From: Planctomycetota bacterium
GTDB lineage: Bacteria; Planctomycetota; Phycisphaerae; Sedimentisphaerales; SM23-30
Assembly: GCA_022705365.1 (NCBI GenBank)
Contig: JAKJEP010000027.1
Span: forward strand, 10,565-16,737
DNA length: 6,173 nt
Direction of reading: 5' to 3'
Below, piece by piece: positions 5,690 through 6,173 of this stretch. The position numbers and the translations under genes were made by a program. Each line of letters starts with the position of its first letter. Positions within the stretch are counted from its first letter, which is position 1. The notes beneath the pieces are model-generated. The model ran no database searches. It was not told where the DNA came from and saw only the letters and a list, made by a program, of their open reading frames with translations.

Positions 5690-5717
5690 GATATAGCAAA
5701 GATGGTGAGAAAGGCAA
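5690..5717 (-). promoter_or_regulatory. Weak candidate promoter of the DUF1330 gene
   Basis: On the minus strand, TTGCCT (5717-5712), a 16-bp spacer and TATATC (5695-5690): four of six consensus bases in each box. It is the best pair I see in the 119-bp gap, but it is not strong and the gene could be read through from the DUF4143 gene. Confidence 0.2.
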
Positions 5718-5746
5718 GTGGGATTTGGGGATGCGGATGGTTTTTA

Positions 5747-6173
5747 TTAAAGCAGTTGGGAGAGGAATGTGCGGGCCGGGACGATGAGGGGGGAGCCGGG
5801 GGATTGGAAACAGGAGGCATCCACGTAATCGGTATCGAGCACCACCTGGAAGGCCAGGGGTACTTTTAGCTGGTTCTGGTAATATCGCAGGGCGGGGCTG
5901 ATTTTGGTATCGGCGGATTTGGCCTCCACGAGAAACCAGGGTTTGCCGTCTTGGGTAACGATAAAGTCCACTTCTTTCTGTTCTTTGTCGCGGAGGTATC
6001 CCAGGTGGAACTCGCCCAGTCCCAGGTCGGTCCAGCCTTCCACTGCCTTGAGGAGGTGGCAGGCGATAAAGGTTTCGGCTCGGGCGCCGGGGTCTTCGAT
6101 CAGGGACCAGTCACGCAGGAACCACTTGGGTTCTTTGCGGAGCGAACGGGAGACGTTTTTATACCACGGTCGG
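5747..6173 (-). CDS. AAA-family ATPase with DUF4143 domain, C-terminal part (5' partial)
   Basis: The frame is open to the window edge, so the GTG at 6043 is internal and not the start. The 141 visible residues begin 'RPWYKNVSRSLRKEPKW' and continue 'DWSLIEDPGARAE', 'ACHLLKAVEGW', then EVDFIV and 'PWFLVEAK'. This is the characteristic C-terminal half of DUF4143 proteins, which are usually about 380-420 residues with an N-terminal P-loop AAA_14 domain. That ATPase part lies outside the window. Asp69, Glu83 and Lys85 in 'EVDF...VEAK' fit a PD-(D/E)XK nuclease-like fold. Family members are scattered among bacteria and archaea, often in variable genome regions. Their role is unproven, though a link to defence or toxin-like activity has been suspected. 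The stop codon is TAA at 5749-5747 and the next minus-strand gene is DUF1330. Confidence 0.92.
   Translation of the reverse strand, partial: RPWYKNVSRSLRKEPKWFLRDWSLIEDPGARAETFIACHLLKAVEGWTDLGLGEFHLGYLRDKEQKEVDFIVTQDGKPWFLVEAKSADTKISPALRYYQNQLKVPLAFQVVLDTDYVDASCFQSPGSPLIVPARTFLSQLL

Noticed and set aside
5747..6043. A complete 98-residue gene starting at GTG 6043
   Set aside because: The frame continues without a stop to 6172 and the added residues (RPWYKNVSRSLRK onward) are conserved DUF4143 sequence, so this is a fragment of a longer gene.

Overview
The window most likely comes from a member of the Planctomycetota, probably Phycisphaerae (Sedimentisphaerales-like). The main evidence is the first gene. 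It is a large secreted modular protein ending in the single dockerin-like loop (GDTNDDCLVNLEDLLNLAEDWL) preceded by a 'HDVYFGTDPDEV...TTYYWRID' Fn3-like module, a combination typical of that class. This placement comes from family recognition by eye, not from a search.

Layout, left to right. Bases 2-1645 (+) hold the 3' part of a secreted multidomain protein: a chitobiase-C-like module, a lamin-tail domain, a 'NGIQIV'-type beta-sandwich, an Fn3-like module and a dockerin-like tail. Its start lies outside the window. Convergent to it, 1686-3383 (-) encodes an exported protein with a signal peptide, a TPR-like helical part, a strongly Tyr-rich middle and an Arg/Ser/Gly-rich tail. Its function is not recognised. 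The divergent region 3384-3803 carries one candidate promoter for the minus-strand gene, two tandem plus-strand candidate promoters, and between those two a 12-bp stem element that may be a structured RNA. Bases 3804-5231 (+) encode a pentaheme cytochrome c nitrite reductase (NrfA), which reduces nitrite to ammonium. It has CXXCH in place of the usual CXXCK at its first heme, and no nrfH lies beside it. Bases 5340-5627 (-) encode a small DUF1330 protein, and 5747-6173 (-) hold the C-terminal part of an AAA/DUF4143 protein cut by the window edge.

The genes do not form one operon or obvious pathway. The only clear metabolic function is periplasmic dissimilatory nitrite reduction or nitrite detoxification by NrfA. 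The divergently transcribed exported Tyr-rich protein shares a 420-bp control region with nrfA, so joint regulation is possible but unproven. The points most worth following are the CXXCH-type, apparently single-gene nrfA, the unexplained structured element upstream of it, and the low-complexity exported protein with recent in-frame tandem duplications.
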